Assembly: GCA_913048435.1 (NCBI GenBank)
Contig: CAJWWC010000002.1
Coordinates: 97,485-153,002 of the forward strand
Reading direction: 5' to 3'
Length of the DNA: 55,518 bases
DNA from: an uncultured Flavobacteriales bacterium
GTDB lineage: Bacteria; Bacteroidota; Bacteroidia; Flavobacteriales; UBA7312
Of the stretch, positions 40,437 to 48,718 are shown piece by piece; within the stretch, counting starts at the first letter, position 1; each line of letters opens with the position of its first letter. The notes beneath the pieces are model-generated. The model saw only the letters and a list, made by a program, of their open reading frames with translations, made no database searches and was not told the DNA's origin. The position numbers and the translations under genes are program-made.

Positions 40437-41980
40437 TAAAATACTGATAACGAACCTTTTATTTTATCATGTCCATTTTTAAGAATAATCGAATAAAAAT
40501 AAACACCTTCTTTGACTAATTTTCCTGAGAGATTTTTACCGTCCCATGGCTGTTCATATCCCTCTGATTCATAAACCTTAGCACCCCATCTGTTGTAAAT
40601 GATGACTTTTGAATTTTCATATAAAAATGATGGATTAACTTCCCAAGTATCATTTATAAAGTCACCATTTGGACTAAAAGCATTGAATAAACAACTATCT
40701 TTCAAAACTGGAACCTCAATCTCGTCAATTAATTTACAGCCATTATTATCTGTTATAGTGATAGTGTATAACTGTGGATTAAGATTAGTTAAAATAGAAC
40801 CTGTTTCATTATTACTCCACAAATATTCATATGGAGAAGTTCCACCACTAACAGAAGTTTCTAATGATGAAAAATCTGTGTCAAAACAATCTATTTCTTC
40901 AGTGAGATTTGATTCTAATTCATCTATATTAAGTTCAAAAAACGACGAACAATAAGCTCGATCAATTACTGTACATGTATATATTCCTGGACATAATCCA
41001 CCTTGAAAAATTGACTCTGTTTGGTTAGCTTGTAATTCACCGTTTTTTGTCCACGAATAGCTAAAAGGGGGAATACCTCCTGATTCAACAATCATTGTAG
41101 ATGTTGTTTGTTGAATATATCCATCGATTTCTTCTATTATAAAGTTTAAGGTATCCATACAAATTGTATCTTCAACGGAATCATATACTGTAAAATCATA
41201 AACACCTGAGCATAATGCATAAGAAACGCATGTATCGTTATAAATTATGGTATCGTCATTCAAAATGAGAGTATAAGGAGTAAGACCTCCTTGAACACAA
41301 ATTCGAAAAGAATCTTCTTGATGACTTGAAACAATATTTAGAGCCTCTGGACCTTGAATGATTTCTATTGGACTATCACTTCCTAAAGTATACACACATC
41401 CAAAAGAATCTTGTAAAGAAACAGAATAGTAACCAACATTTAAACTATCAATAATGTAACTTGTAAAATTAGAATTTTGAAAATAGTCAGGCTCGAACTC
41501 TCCTAACGCATTAATCTTACCTAAACTGTATGGGGAAGTTCCACCGCTAATATTTTGTATAAATATATTTCCAAAAGAAAGACAAGATAGAGGATGTTTG
41601 ATACTGTAATCAAAATATAATGAGTCTGGATTTTTAAAAGAAAAAGTATCAGTAAATGTTATATTATTGGTCAGAGAAATTACTGTGAGTTCATAAAAGC
41701 CAGCATAAATCAAAGAGTCTAATGTTAAAAAACCAGGAGACTGAATATTGATAGAAGAATAATAGCCTTGTTCAAAAATTACACTGTCTTTTTTTAAAGT
41801 AACATAATAAGAGGTGTCTACAGGCAAAGTATTTATATTAAAATAAGTATACTGTCCAACACATTTAAATGTATTTGTATTTAAAGCTAAATTATCTTCA
41901 TTAAAATTTAGAACCATCGAATTTTGAGCTAATAAAAGCTCAAAGGGTAGAATTATTAGTGATATAACAAGGTTTTTCAT
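40433..41980 (-). CDS. Secreted SprB-like protein with type B T9SS C-terminal domain
   Basis: The 515-residue protein has an N-terminal signal peptide (LVISLIILPFELLLAQ). At least four SprB-like repeats follow (GGTSPYSLG, GGLTPYTLI, GGIPPFSYSW, GGTSPYEYLW). It ends with the gliding-motility-associated/type B sorting domain (FNAFSPNGDFINDTWEV, VIIYNRWGAKVYES, PWDGKNLSGKLVKEGVYFY). It is exported by the type IX system and is probably surface-attached or released, possibly as an adhesin. It has its own -7 box very close to the start codon. Confidence 0.9.
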   Translation of the reverse strand: MKNLVISLIILPFELLLAQNSMVLNFNEDNLALNTNTFKCVGQYTYFNINTLPVDTSYYVTLKKDSVIFEQGYYSSINIQSPGFLTLDSLIYAGFYELTVISLTNNITFTDTFSFKNPDSLYFDYSIKHPLSCLSFGNIFIQNISGGTSPYSLGKINALGEFEPDYFQNSNFTSYIIDSLNVGYYSVSLQDSFGCVYTLGSDSPIEIIQGPEALNIVSSHQEDSFRICVQGGLTPYTLILNDDTIIYNDTCVSYALCSGVYDFTVYDSVEDTICMDTLNFIIEEIDGYIQQTTSTMIVESGGIPPFSYSWTKNGELQANQTESIFQGGLCPGIYTCTVIDRAYCSSFFELNIDELESNLTEEIDCFDTDFSSLETSVSGGTSPYEYLWSNNETGSILTNLNPQLYTITITDNNGCKLIDEIEVPVLKDSCLFNAFSPNGDFINDTWEVNPSFLYENSKVIIYNRWGAKVYESEGYEQPWDGKNLSGKLVKEGVYFYSIILKNGHDKIKGSLSVFY

Positions 41981-41986
41981 TCAAAG

Positions 41987-41994
41987 CAAAGATA
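41987..41994 (-). promoter_or_regulatory. -7 element of SprB-like gene, leaderless arrangement
   Basis: TATCTTTG on the minus strand fits TAnnTTTG and ends 6 nt before the ATG at 41980. The transcript is predicted to have a leader of at most a few bases. It separates this gene from the kinase gene upstream (19-nt gap). Confidence 0.45.
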
Positions 41995-41999
41995 CTATT

Positions 42000-42815
42000 T
42001 TATAATACATGGGTTTTATGGAATAAAGTCAAACCAGCTATTGGTTTTTCAATTATTGAGTCAATGTAAATATTATGTAACTCACATATTTTTTTTATTT
42101 CATATTGAAAATAAAATGCAATTGAACCACTCAATGATAATTTTTTAATATTGTTTGGTAGCAAACAAATTTGGATCCATTCATCAAATGTTTCATTAAT
42201 TAATTTTGCCATTTGAAAATTAGTTTTATGTTTATGAATTAGCTTTGCAAAAGATGCCAAATATTGATTTGGATAAGAATGTGAATATAAGTCATGTAAA
42301 ATATTTGATTTGTTAACTCCAATTTTTAATTCAAAATCTTCGTCAAATTTATCACTTAAAATAGACTTTATAAATCGTTTTCCTAATGCATTACCACTAC
42401 CTTCATCTCCCAATAAATAACCCAAACTAGTTGAAAATGGTTTGACTAAATCGCCATTATAAATCGCTAAATTAGAGCCTGTTCCCAAAATACCAATAAC
42501 ACCATTGTTTTTTTGAAACAATGAGCGAGCAGCAGCCAATACATCAGAAAAAATCATTATTTTCGATTTTACAAATATTTTCTGCAAAATAGATTTCATT
42601 AAATTAGATTTTTCTTTTGTTCCACAGCCAGCACCATAAAAATAAACCTTCAAAACTTTTTCGAATGGAAGATTCAATTGATTTAAAGATTTTTTGATAA
42701 TAAACTCTGAAACAATGAATGGATTTAATCCAATACATTTGAAGTGTGAAATACTTTCACCATCAATTAAATTAAATTCAGTTTTACTGCTACCACTATC
42801 AACTATCAGGATCAT
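42000..42815 (-). CDS. BadF/BadG-type ATPase, N-acetylglucosamine-kinase-like
   Basis: The 271-residue protein has the ASKHA fold. ILIVDSGSSKTEFNLID is phosphate motif 1, GILGTGSNLAIY is phosphate motif 2, and LLGDEGSGNALGKRFI is the conserved glycine-rich segment of GlcNAc kinases. Substrate identity is inferred from relatives in Bacteroidota annotated as N-acetylglucosamine kinases, possibly acting in cell-wall sugar recycling. Its start overlaps the end of rnz by 17 nt. Confidence 0.8.
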   Translation of the reverse strand: MILIVDSGSSKTEFNLIDGESISHFKCIGLNPFIVSEFIIKKSLNQLNLPFEKVLKVYFYGAGCGTKEKSNLMKSILQKIFVKSKIMIFSDVLAAARSLFQKNNGVIGILGTGSNLAIYNGDLVKPFSTSLGYLLGDEGSGNALGKRFIKSILSDKFDEDFELKIGVNKSNILHDLYSHSYPNQYLASFAKLIHKHKTNFQMAKLINETFDEWIQICLLPNNIKKLSLSGSIAFYFQYEIKKICELHNIYIDSIIEKPIAGLTLFHKTHVL

Positions 42816-43734
42816 ATTTACGTTTTACATCAAACTTCTCACCTTCTAGTGCTAAATATGTTTCTGAAAAAATAGATCTTGCCTCAAATAATAGTGGATT
42901 TAAATCATAATATCTCTGAGAGTAATGACCAATTATAAGCTTACCAACGTTGGATTTTAGGGCAATAGTTGCAGCATCTTTAGCTGTTGAGTGAAAAGTC
43001 TGATTTGCTCTTTCTTTTAATTCATCCAAGAATGTCGCTTCATGATATAACATGTCTGTACCACTTATTTGTGGAATGATTTTTTCGTAATATTTAGTAT
43101 CACTACAGAAAGCAAAAGAACGTGGTAATTGTGCACCGCGAGTTAGCTCAATATGAGACAAAACAGTACCATCATTCAGAATATAATCTCCACCTGCTTT
43201 AATAGAAGGAATAAATTCGGGAGAAATATTAAATTCTTGAATTTTTTCTTTTCTCATTCGTCTTGGCTTTAATTTTTCTTTAAATAAAAAACCGCAACAA
43301 GGTAATGAATGATTAAGAGGAATCGTTTGTACAATTAATTCATTATTTTCCATCAATAGTTCAGGTTCATCAAAACCAAACTCATGAAAAAATAATGGAA
43401 AACGAAGTTCTGTTTTTGATGCAGCTAGCTGAATGTAAATTATCTCTTTAAGTTCTGATGGAGCATAAATATTAAGTTCTTTTACACGACCTAATAAATG
43501 CATAGTAGAAATAAAACCTATTAATCCAAAATAGTGATCTCCATGCAGATGAGAAATAAAAATATGTTGAATGGATTGCATTTTTATTTTATATTTTCTC
43601 AACTGTAGTTGAGTTCCTTCACCACAATCAATTAAAAAAAATTGTTCTCCTATGTTCAATAACTGAGCTGTAGGTTTTCTGTGATTTGTAGGAATAGCTG
43701 AATTGCAACCAAGAATTGTAAGTTCAAATGACAT
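42799..43734 (-). CDS. rnz: Ribonuclease Z
   Basis: The 311-residue metallo-beta-lactamase-fold protein has the zinc motif FISHLHGDHYFGLIG, LNHSLPCCGF, AFCSDTKYYEKI with the bridging aspartate, and HSTAKDAA and LIIGHYSQRY with further histidine ligands. The flexible-arm region lies around residues 155-180. It cleaves tRNA 3' trailers. It overlaps the preceding gene's stop by 1 nt and is part of the pyrR-pyrB-STAS run. Confidence 0.94.
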   Translation of the reverse strand: MSFELTILGCNSAIPTNHRKPTAQLLNIGEQFFLIDCGEGTQLQLRKYKIKMQSIQHIFISHLHGDHYFGLIGFISTMHLLGRVKELNIYAPSELKEIIYIQLAASKTELRFPLFFHEFGFDEPELLMENNELIVQTIPLNHSLPCCGFLFKEKLKPRRMRKEKIQEFNISPEFIPSIKAGGDYILNDGTVLSHIELTRGAQLPRSFAFCSDTKYYEKIIPQISGTDMLYHEATFLDELKERANQTFHSTAKDAATIALKSNVGKLIIGHYSQRYYDLNPLLFEARSIFSETYLALEGEKFDVKRKYDPDS

Positions 43735-44567
43735 TAAAATTTATTGATAATCATTTTTTTTGTAATAGTTTCTCTAAAATTACTAAGAGAATAAAAATAG
43801 ATTCCAGAAGATAAATTTGAAGCATTAATCTCAACTTTATTAATACCGTTTCTAGCATTAATTATTCTATTAGACTGAATTTCACCTAAAATATTTGCAA
43901 TAGAAAAAGTATACTTTGTTGTAACATCTGAACTAAATTCTACAGTTGTAATGTTTGAAAATGGATTTGGTGAATTTTGAGAAACAGAAAAAGGTAAATT
44001 AAAAGATTCATCAATAGAAACAATTTCTGATTGAATAACTAATTTGTAACCATCAATTACTTCGTATTCACCCAAAGACTCATATAAAGTTTGAGTTATG
44101 TTAAGACCTGGAATTATAACTTCTCCATCAATTAAAATTTCAATATCATATTGTCCAATATCAGAGAATACAGGAGTACCAAACATTGTAACACATCCTA
44201 TATCATCACCAAAATAAACAGAATCTTGGCTTGAGATATAAGTAGACATACAATCAGGTAAACCATTTATTTCTACTAAGTTTATTTTACTTATTGATAA
44301 TGGAGCTATATCTATTTGACCAAAGCCTAATGGGCTATCAATAAAATAAGGTTCGCCCATAACTTCGCCAACTGTTGCTGGTGTTTTAATTTGTATATGT
44401 TCTTCGTAATAGATGTCAATAGCAGCAATTGGTAGATTTTGAATGGTATCTGGCCATAATCCAAAGGTTGAATCTTGAAGAATAGCATCGGGGATACAAG
44501 GGTTTTGTTGTGCAAGTGAGGTTATACTTGATATTAAAAATATTATAATTAGTAAATTTTTCTTCAT
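43734..44567 (-). CDS. Secreted protein with type A T9SS C-terminal domain
   Basis: The 277-residue protein has a signal peptide (NLLIIIFLISSITSLAQ), a region of about 170 residues without a recognised domain, and a C-terminal Por-secretion sorting domain from about residue 195 (SQNSPNPFSNITTVEF, IANILGEI, VEINASNLSSGIYFYSL, KKMIINKF). It is exported through the type IX system and probably anchored at the surface. The unnamed N-terminal part has several cysteines and beta-rich stretches. It is unusual to find it between a STAS gene and rnz. Confidence 0.85.
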   Translation of the reverse strand: MKKNLLIIIFLISSITSLAQQNPCIPDAILQDSTFGLWPDTIQNLPIAAIDIYYEEHIQIKTPATVGEVMGEPYFIDSPLGFGQIDIAPLSISKINLVEINGLPDCMSTYISSQDSVYFGDDIGCVTMFGTPVFSDIGQYDIEILIDGEVIIPGLNITQTLYESLGEYEVIDGYKLVIQSEIVSIDESFNLPFSVSQNSPNPFSNITTVEFSSDVTTKYTFSIANILGEIQSNRIINARNGINKVEINASNLSSGIYFYSLSNFRETITKKMIINKF

Positions 44568-44573
44568 GACATG

Positions 44574-44888
44574 CTAGATTTTTAAGGAACGTTCAATATC
44601 TTCAATTTCAATTAAATCGAAAGCTTCTTGTAATGTTGGCACTACCAAGAAATCATCATTTAACAATTGATTTGAAATCATAATGAACGAATTGGTTTGA
44701 ACTAGATTTTTACCAAATTTAGTAAACTTTGTTAAATGTTCGGTATTTAGATTTGAAACTTCTGTGAGGTCTAGTATTAGGTGTTTACAGTCTTGACTAA
44801 AAAGTGAGTTGATAAAAGACATATCATCTTCAATCTCTAACAACTGAATTATCAAGCAATTTTTCTGAATTTGGTGGCTGTATGACAT
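44574..44888 (-). CDS. STAS-like (anti-sigma antagonist-type) small protein
   Basis: The 104-residue protein has the alternating strand-helix pattern of a STAS domain: CLIIQLLEIED, HLILDLTEVSNLNTEHLTKFTKFGKNL, SFIMISNQLLN and VVPTLQEAFDLIEIEDIERSL. The usual phosphorylatable serine after the LDLTxVxxL strand appears to be replaced by NLNTEH. No kinase or phosphatase partner is nearby. The gene lies between pyrB (1-nt gap) and a T9SS protein gene, upstream of rnz. Confidence 0.7.
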   Translation of the reverse strand: MSYSHQIQKNCLIIQLLEIEDDMSFINSLFSQDCKHLILDLTEVSNLNTEHLTKFTKFGKNLVQTNSFIMISNQLLNDDFLVVPTLQEAFDLIEIEDIERSLKI

Positions 44889-44889
44889 C

Positions 44890-45819
44890 TTATTTTTTAA
44901 TGCTATTGGCTAACAAATACAATACTGCCATACGTATAGCTACACCATTTTCTACTTGGTCTAGAATAATGGCTTGTTTAGAATCTGCAACATCGGAAGT
45001 TATTTCCACGCCTCTATTAATAGGACCAGGGTGCATAACTGTAATCTGCTTAGACAGAGAGTCAAGACGTTTCTTATTCAATCCATACATCATACTGTAT
45101 TCTTTTAGAGATGGAAAGAACTTAGTGTCTTGACGTTCCAATTGAATACGCAACATATTAGCGACATCGCACCATTCTAAGGCAGTCATTAGGTATGGTT
45201 CGTAACCAACGCCCAATGATTCTATGTACTTTGGCATAAGTGTTGAAGGGCCACATACTTTAACTTCAGCGCCTAACATTTTTAGACAAAATATGTTTGA
45301 TAATGCTACTCTAGAATGTAGAATATCACCAATAATAACCACTTTTTTACCGTTTACATCACCGTACTTTTCTCGTATAGAATAAGCATCTAAAAGTGCT
45401 TGAGTAGGATGTTCATGAGTACCATCTCCAGCATTTACTATTGGCACGTCTACATGATTAGCTAAGAAGGTAGAAGCGCCAGCGTCGGGGTGACGCATAA
45501 CTATCATATCCACTTTCATCGCTAAAATATTATTAACAGTGTCAATGAGCGTTTCTCCTTTTTTAACCGATGACGATGCTGCCGAAAAATTAAGTGTATC
45601 TGCTGAAAGACGTTTTTCGGCTAACTCAAAGGACAATCTTGTTCGTGTAGAATTTTCAAAAAACAAATTCGCAATAGTGATGTCTCGTAAAGATGGCACC
45701 TTTCGTATTGGTCGATTGATAACCTCTTTGAAATTATCTGCAGTTTTAAAAATAAGGTCTATATCTTCTTTTTGAAGATTTTTAATTCCTAAAAGATGTT
45801 TGACACTTAAAGTACTCAT
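44890..45819 (-). CDS. pyrB: Aspartate carbamoyltransferase catalytic subunit
   Basis: The 309-residue protein has the carbamoyl-phosphate motif FFENSTRTRLSFELAEKRL, DMIVMRHPDAGAS, HEHPTQALLDAYSI and HPGPINRG. It carbamoylates aspartate in pyrimidine synthesis. No regulatory subunit (pyrI) is adjacent. Its start overlaps the pyrR stop by 4 nt. Confidence 0.96.
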   Translation of the reverse strand: MSTLSVKHLLGIKNLQKEDIDLIFKTADNFKEVINRPIRKVPSLRDITIANLFFENSTRTRLSFELAEKRLSADTLNFSAASSSVKKGETLIDTVNNILAMKVDMIVMRHPDAGASTFLANHVDVPIVNAGDGTHEHPTQALLDAYSIREKYGDVNGKKVVIIGDILHSRVALSNIFCLKMLGAEVKVCGPSTLMPKYIESLGVGYEPYLMTALEWCDVANMLRIQLERQDTKFFPSLKEYSMMYGLNKKRLDSLSKQITVMHPGPINRGVEITSDVADSKQAIILDQVENGVAIRMAVLYLLANSIKK

Positions 45820-46349
45820 TCACTTTTTAAAATTACACGTTCGTTATCTCCCCATTCCACAGATACCCTTTCGTCTGCAACTACATCAATTGTACAGCCC
45901 ACATAATCAGGTTGTATTGGTACATGACGACTCAATCTTCTATCGATAAGTACTAACAATTCGATGGATAATGGACGTCCATAATCCAACAAAGCGTCTA
46001 AAGAAGCTCTAACAGAACGACCAGTATATAAAACATCGTCTATCACCACAACTTTCTTACCTTCCAAAGAAACATCTAAAGAGGTACTACTAGCAATAAG
46101 TGGGTCTTCTCTCCTTCTAAAGTCATCTCTATAGAAAGTGATATCGAGACTACCTATTTTCAGTTCAAACTTAGAGTTTATAGATTTTAAATAGGCTTTG
46201 ATACGCTGACAAAGCTGTACACCCCTAGGTTGGAGTCCAATCAAAATAGTATTAGAAAAATCGTCGTGATTTTCAACTAATTGTTGACATAATCGATTGA
46301 TTATAATTTGGATCTGTTGTTTATCGAGTATGCTTTTAGGCTTGCTCAT
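45816..46349 (-). CDS. pyrR: PyrR, uracil phosphoribosyltransferase/regulator
   Basis: The 177-residue protein has the PRPP-binding loop KVVVIDDVLYTGRSVRASLDAL, the ILIGLQPRGVQLCQRI segment and the LLVLIDRRLSRHVPIQPDYVG motif typical of PyrR. In Gram-positive bacteria PyrR controls attenuation of the pyr operon. Here no leader is available for that, since the -7 box lies 7 nt before the start codon. It may act mainly as a uracil phosphoribosyltransferase. Confidence 0.93.
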   Translation of the reverse strand: MSKPKSILDKQQIQIIINRLCQQLVENHDDFSNTILIGLQPRGVQLCQRIKAYLKSINSKFELKIGSLDITFYRDDFRRREDPLIASSTSLDVSLEGKKVVVIDDVLYTGRSVRASLDALLDYGRPLSIELLVLIDRRLSRHVPIQPDYVGCTIDVVADERVSVEWGDNERVILKSE

Positions 46350-46356
46350 TTAAAAT

Positions 46357-46364
46357 CAAATATA
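46357..46364 (-). promoter_or_regulatory. -7 element of pyrR operon, leaderless arrangement
   Basis: TATATTTG on the minus strand, 7 nt before the pyrR ATG. The operon runs pyrR-pyrB-STAS-T9SS-rnz-kinase. The leader would be 1-3 nt. Confidence 0.5.
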
Positions 46365-46381
46365 TACTAATTATTAATTAT

Positions 46382-46412
46382 AAAAAAAACCCTAAGATTA
46401 GGGTTTTTTTTA
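46382..46412 (-). terminator. Terminator of rpsA
   Basis: AAAAACCCTA and TAGGGTTTTT, with a 4-base loop and flanking A- and T-runs, form a strong intrinsic terminator between rpsA and pyrR on the minus strand. The symmetry would allow function in both directions. Confidence 0.85.
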
Positions 46413-46419
46413 TAGTTGT

Positions 46420-48525
46420 TTACTTGTTGTCTTTAGTATCATTTTGAATACTTTGTTTTAGAGCAATTAACTCATCCATATCTCCAAGCGTACTTTTCTG
46501 TTGAGTTTGCTGAACTTTCTTAACCTTTTTCTTTGTTTTCTTTGCCTCTTCTAATTTTATTTCTTTAAAAATTACAGTGTGAGAAACAATAATTTTCTGA
46601 GAGTCTTTTTGGAATTCGAGAACACGAAAAGTTAAAACTTCATCTACAGACACTTTTGAATCATCTTCTTTAACTAAATGTCTTTTGGGTGCAAATGCTT
46701 CGACTCCGTGTGAAAGTATAATAGTTGCACCATTTTTGGTTATATCTTTAACTTTACCCTCGTGCTCAGATCCCTCACTAAAGACTGTTTCATAACCATC
46801 CCAAGGATTATCTTGTAACTGCTTTACACCGAGACTCAATTTTCTAGATTCTAAATCAAGTTCAAGAACTTGAGCTTCAATCTCTTCTCCAACTTTTGTA
46901 AAATCCGAAGGGTGTTTAATTTTCTTTTCCCAAGATAAATCTGAAATATGAATTAAACCATCAATACCTTCCTCTAACTCAACGAAAATACCAAAATTAG
47001 TGAAATTTCTTACAGTTACTTTTTGGTTACTTCCAACAGGGAATTTTTTTGCAATTTCTGACCACGGATCTGGCTGCAATTGTTTCATTCCCAATGACAT
47101 TTTTCTTTCTTCTCTGTCTAATGTTAACACTTGAGCTTCAATGTCTTGTCCTACTTTTAAAAAATCACTAGCGCTTCTCAAGTGAGTTGACCAAGACATT
47201 TCTGAAACATGAACTAGAGCCTCAATTCCAGTCTGAACTTCGACGAAGGCACCATAATCAGCTACTACTACAACTTTTCCCTTAATTCTATCACCAACAG
47301 TAATTTTCTCATCTAGTGAATCCCAAGGGTGAGCTACTAATTGCTTCAAACCAAGTTGAATTCTTTTTTTATCATCATCAAACTCAAGTATTACTACATT
47401 AATTTTTGAGTCTAGCTCAACAATTTCTTCAGGGTGATTAACTCTCCCCCATGAAAGATCAGTTATATGAATTAATCCATCAATTCCTCCCAAGTCAACG
47501 AAAACTCCATAAGAAGTTATGTTTTTGACCATTCCTTCAAGAACTTGTCCAACTTCAAGCTTAGACATAATTTCTTTTTTCTGTTCTTCTAAGTCAGCTT
47601 CAATTAGTGCCTTGTGAGATACGACAACATTTCGAAATTCATGATTGATTTTAACTACTTTAAACTCCATTTTCTTTCCAACATATTCGTCATAATCACG
47701 AATTGGCTTAATATCAATTTGTGAGCCTGGTAGGAAAGCTTCAAGCCCTAAAACTTCAACAATCATACCTCCCTTAGTCCTACACTTAATAAATCCTTCA
47801 AGAACAATATCATTATTATGTGCATCGTTAACTCTTTCCCATGAACGAAGAACTCTTGCTTTTTTGTGTGAAAGTATTAACTGACCTTTTTTATCTTCCT
47901 TCTTTTCAACAAGAACTTCTACAACATCACCAACGTTTAATTTTTCATTATATCTAAATTCATTTCTGGAGATTACTCCATCTGATTTATAGTTAATATT
48001 AACTATAACTTCTCTGTCAGTAATGGATACTACTGAACCATCAAGTACTTGCTCTGAATCGATAGTACTTAATGCTGTTTCGTAATCTTTTTCAAGTTCT
48101 TTTCTAACGTCATCCGTATATTCTACACTACCCATTTCGTAGATTTCCCAATCGAAATCTTTATCTTCTTCTAGGCTAGTCATTCTTTCAGCTTTTACTG
48201 GAGCTTTTTCTTCTTCAACAGGAGTTTCTTCTACTGCTGGTGCTTCAGCTACTTCTTCAGCAACAGGATTTTCCTCTACTGCAGGTGCTTCAGCTACTTC
48301 TTCAGCAACAGGATTTTCCTCTACTGCAGGTGCTTCAGCTACTTCTTCAGCAACAGGATTTTCCTCTACTACAGTTGCTTCAGCTACTGCTTCTACTTTT
48401 GGAGTTTCTTCAACTAGTTCTTTTTTCTTAACCTTTTTAGCGTTTGTTTTTTTGGAAGTTGTCTTCTTAGCAGTTGTTTTTTTGGTAGTCGTTTTTTTGG
48501 CTACTGATTTTTTTTCTTCTGACAT
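46420..48525 (-). CDS. rpsA: 30S ribosomal protein S1 with long charged N-terminal extension
   Basis: The 701-residue protein has six S1 RNA-binding domains from about residue 160 onward (for example GSVVSITDREVIVNINYKSDG, GMVKNITSYGVFVDLGGIDGLIH and TVRNFTNFGIFVELEEGIDGLIH). Before them are a lysine/threonine-rich stretch (KKTTTKKTTAKKTTSKK, about residues 9-33) and an acidic stretch of 15-residue repeats (EEVAEAPAVEENPVA type, about residues 45-100). S1 helps mRNA bind to the 30S subunit, important in a phylum that seldom uses Shine-Dalgarno pairing. The gene has a leader of about 108 nt with hairpins and ends at a strong terminator. Confidence 0.94.
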   Translation of the reverse strand: MSEEKKSVAKKTTTKKTTAKKTTSKKTNAKKVKKKELVEETPKVEAVAEATVVEENPVAEEVAEAPAVEENPVAEEVAEAPAVEENPVAEEVAEAPAVEETPVEEEKAPVKAERMTSLEEDKDFDWEIYEMGSVEYTDDVRKELEKDYETALSTIDSEQVLDGSVVSITDREVIVNINYKSDGVISRNEFRYNEKLNVGDVVEVLVEKKEDKKGQLILSHKKARVLRSWERVNDAHNNDIVLEGFIKCRTKGGMIVEVLGLEAFLPGSQIDIKPIRDYDEYVGKKMEFKVVKINHEFRNVVVSHKALIEADLEEQKKEIMSKLEVGQVLEGMVKNITSYGVFVDLGGIDGLIHITDLSWGRVNHPEEIVELDSKINVVILEFDDDKKRIQLGLKQLVAHPWDSLDEKITVGDRIKGKVVVVADYGAFVEVQTGIEALVHVSEMSWSTHLRSASDFLKVGQDIEAQVLTLDREERKMSLGMKQLQPDPWSEIAKKFPVGSNQKVTVRNFTNFGIFVELEEGIDGLIHISDLSWEKKIKHPSDFTKVGEEIEAQVLELDLESRKLSLGVKQLQDNPWDGYETVFSEGSEHEGKVKDITKNGATIILSHGVEAFAPKRHLVKEDDSKVSVDEVLTFRVLEFQKDSQKIIVSHTVIFKEIKLEEAKKTKKKVKKVQQTQQKSTLGDMDELIALKQSIQNDTKDNK
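48242..48397. repeat. 45-bp tandem repeat inside rpsA
   Basis: Three 45-bp units start at 48242, 48287 and 48332, followed by a partial fourth from 48377. The first two are identical. The third differs only in its last few bases. An older, diverged unit lies just before 48242. Each encodes 15 residues of the acidic S1 extension, and the length preserves the frame. Confidence 0.92.
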
Positions 48526-48633
48526 AATGTATGTCTAATTTGTATTTCACATTTAAGCTAAAGGAAGTGCGAACTTTATGTGAAAGATTATTTAACTTAA
48601 TATATTACCTTTTCCCCTACTAGTCGCAAAAGG
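48526..48633 (-). promoter_or_regulatory. Structured 5' leader of rpsA
   Basis: Two hairpins are visible on the minus strand. One has CCTTTT and AAAAGG arms (48608-48613 with 48628-48633), beginning at the predicted transcription start. The other has TTTCACAT and ATGTGAAA arms (48545-48552 with 48578-48585), an 8-bp perfect stem close to the start codon. An autoregulatory S1 site is a reasonable inference. Confidence 0.4.
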
Positions 48634-48637
48634 GCTG

Positions 48638-48645
48638 CAAATGTA
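48638..48645 (-). promoter_or_regulatory. -7 promoter element of rpsA
   Basis: TACATTTG on the minus strand, an exact TAnnTTTG match, 112 nt upstream of the rpsA start. No good -33 element is visible. The remaining part of the gap up to 48718 shows nothing else. Confidence 0.5.
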
Positions 48646-48718
48646 TAAAAATTATAATGAAATAACACCTTTTTGATACAAGACAGGCTCATCGAGTAAA
48701 AAATATAAGGCAATAAGG

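Noticed and set aside
48240-48431. Plus-strand reading frame rich in Leu and Gln (LQLLLQQQDFPLL repeats)
   Set aside because: It is the antisense of the 45-bp repeats in rpsA; the periodicity comes from the repeat, not from coding.
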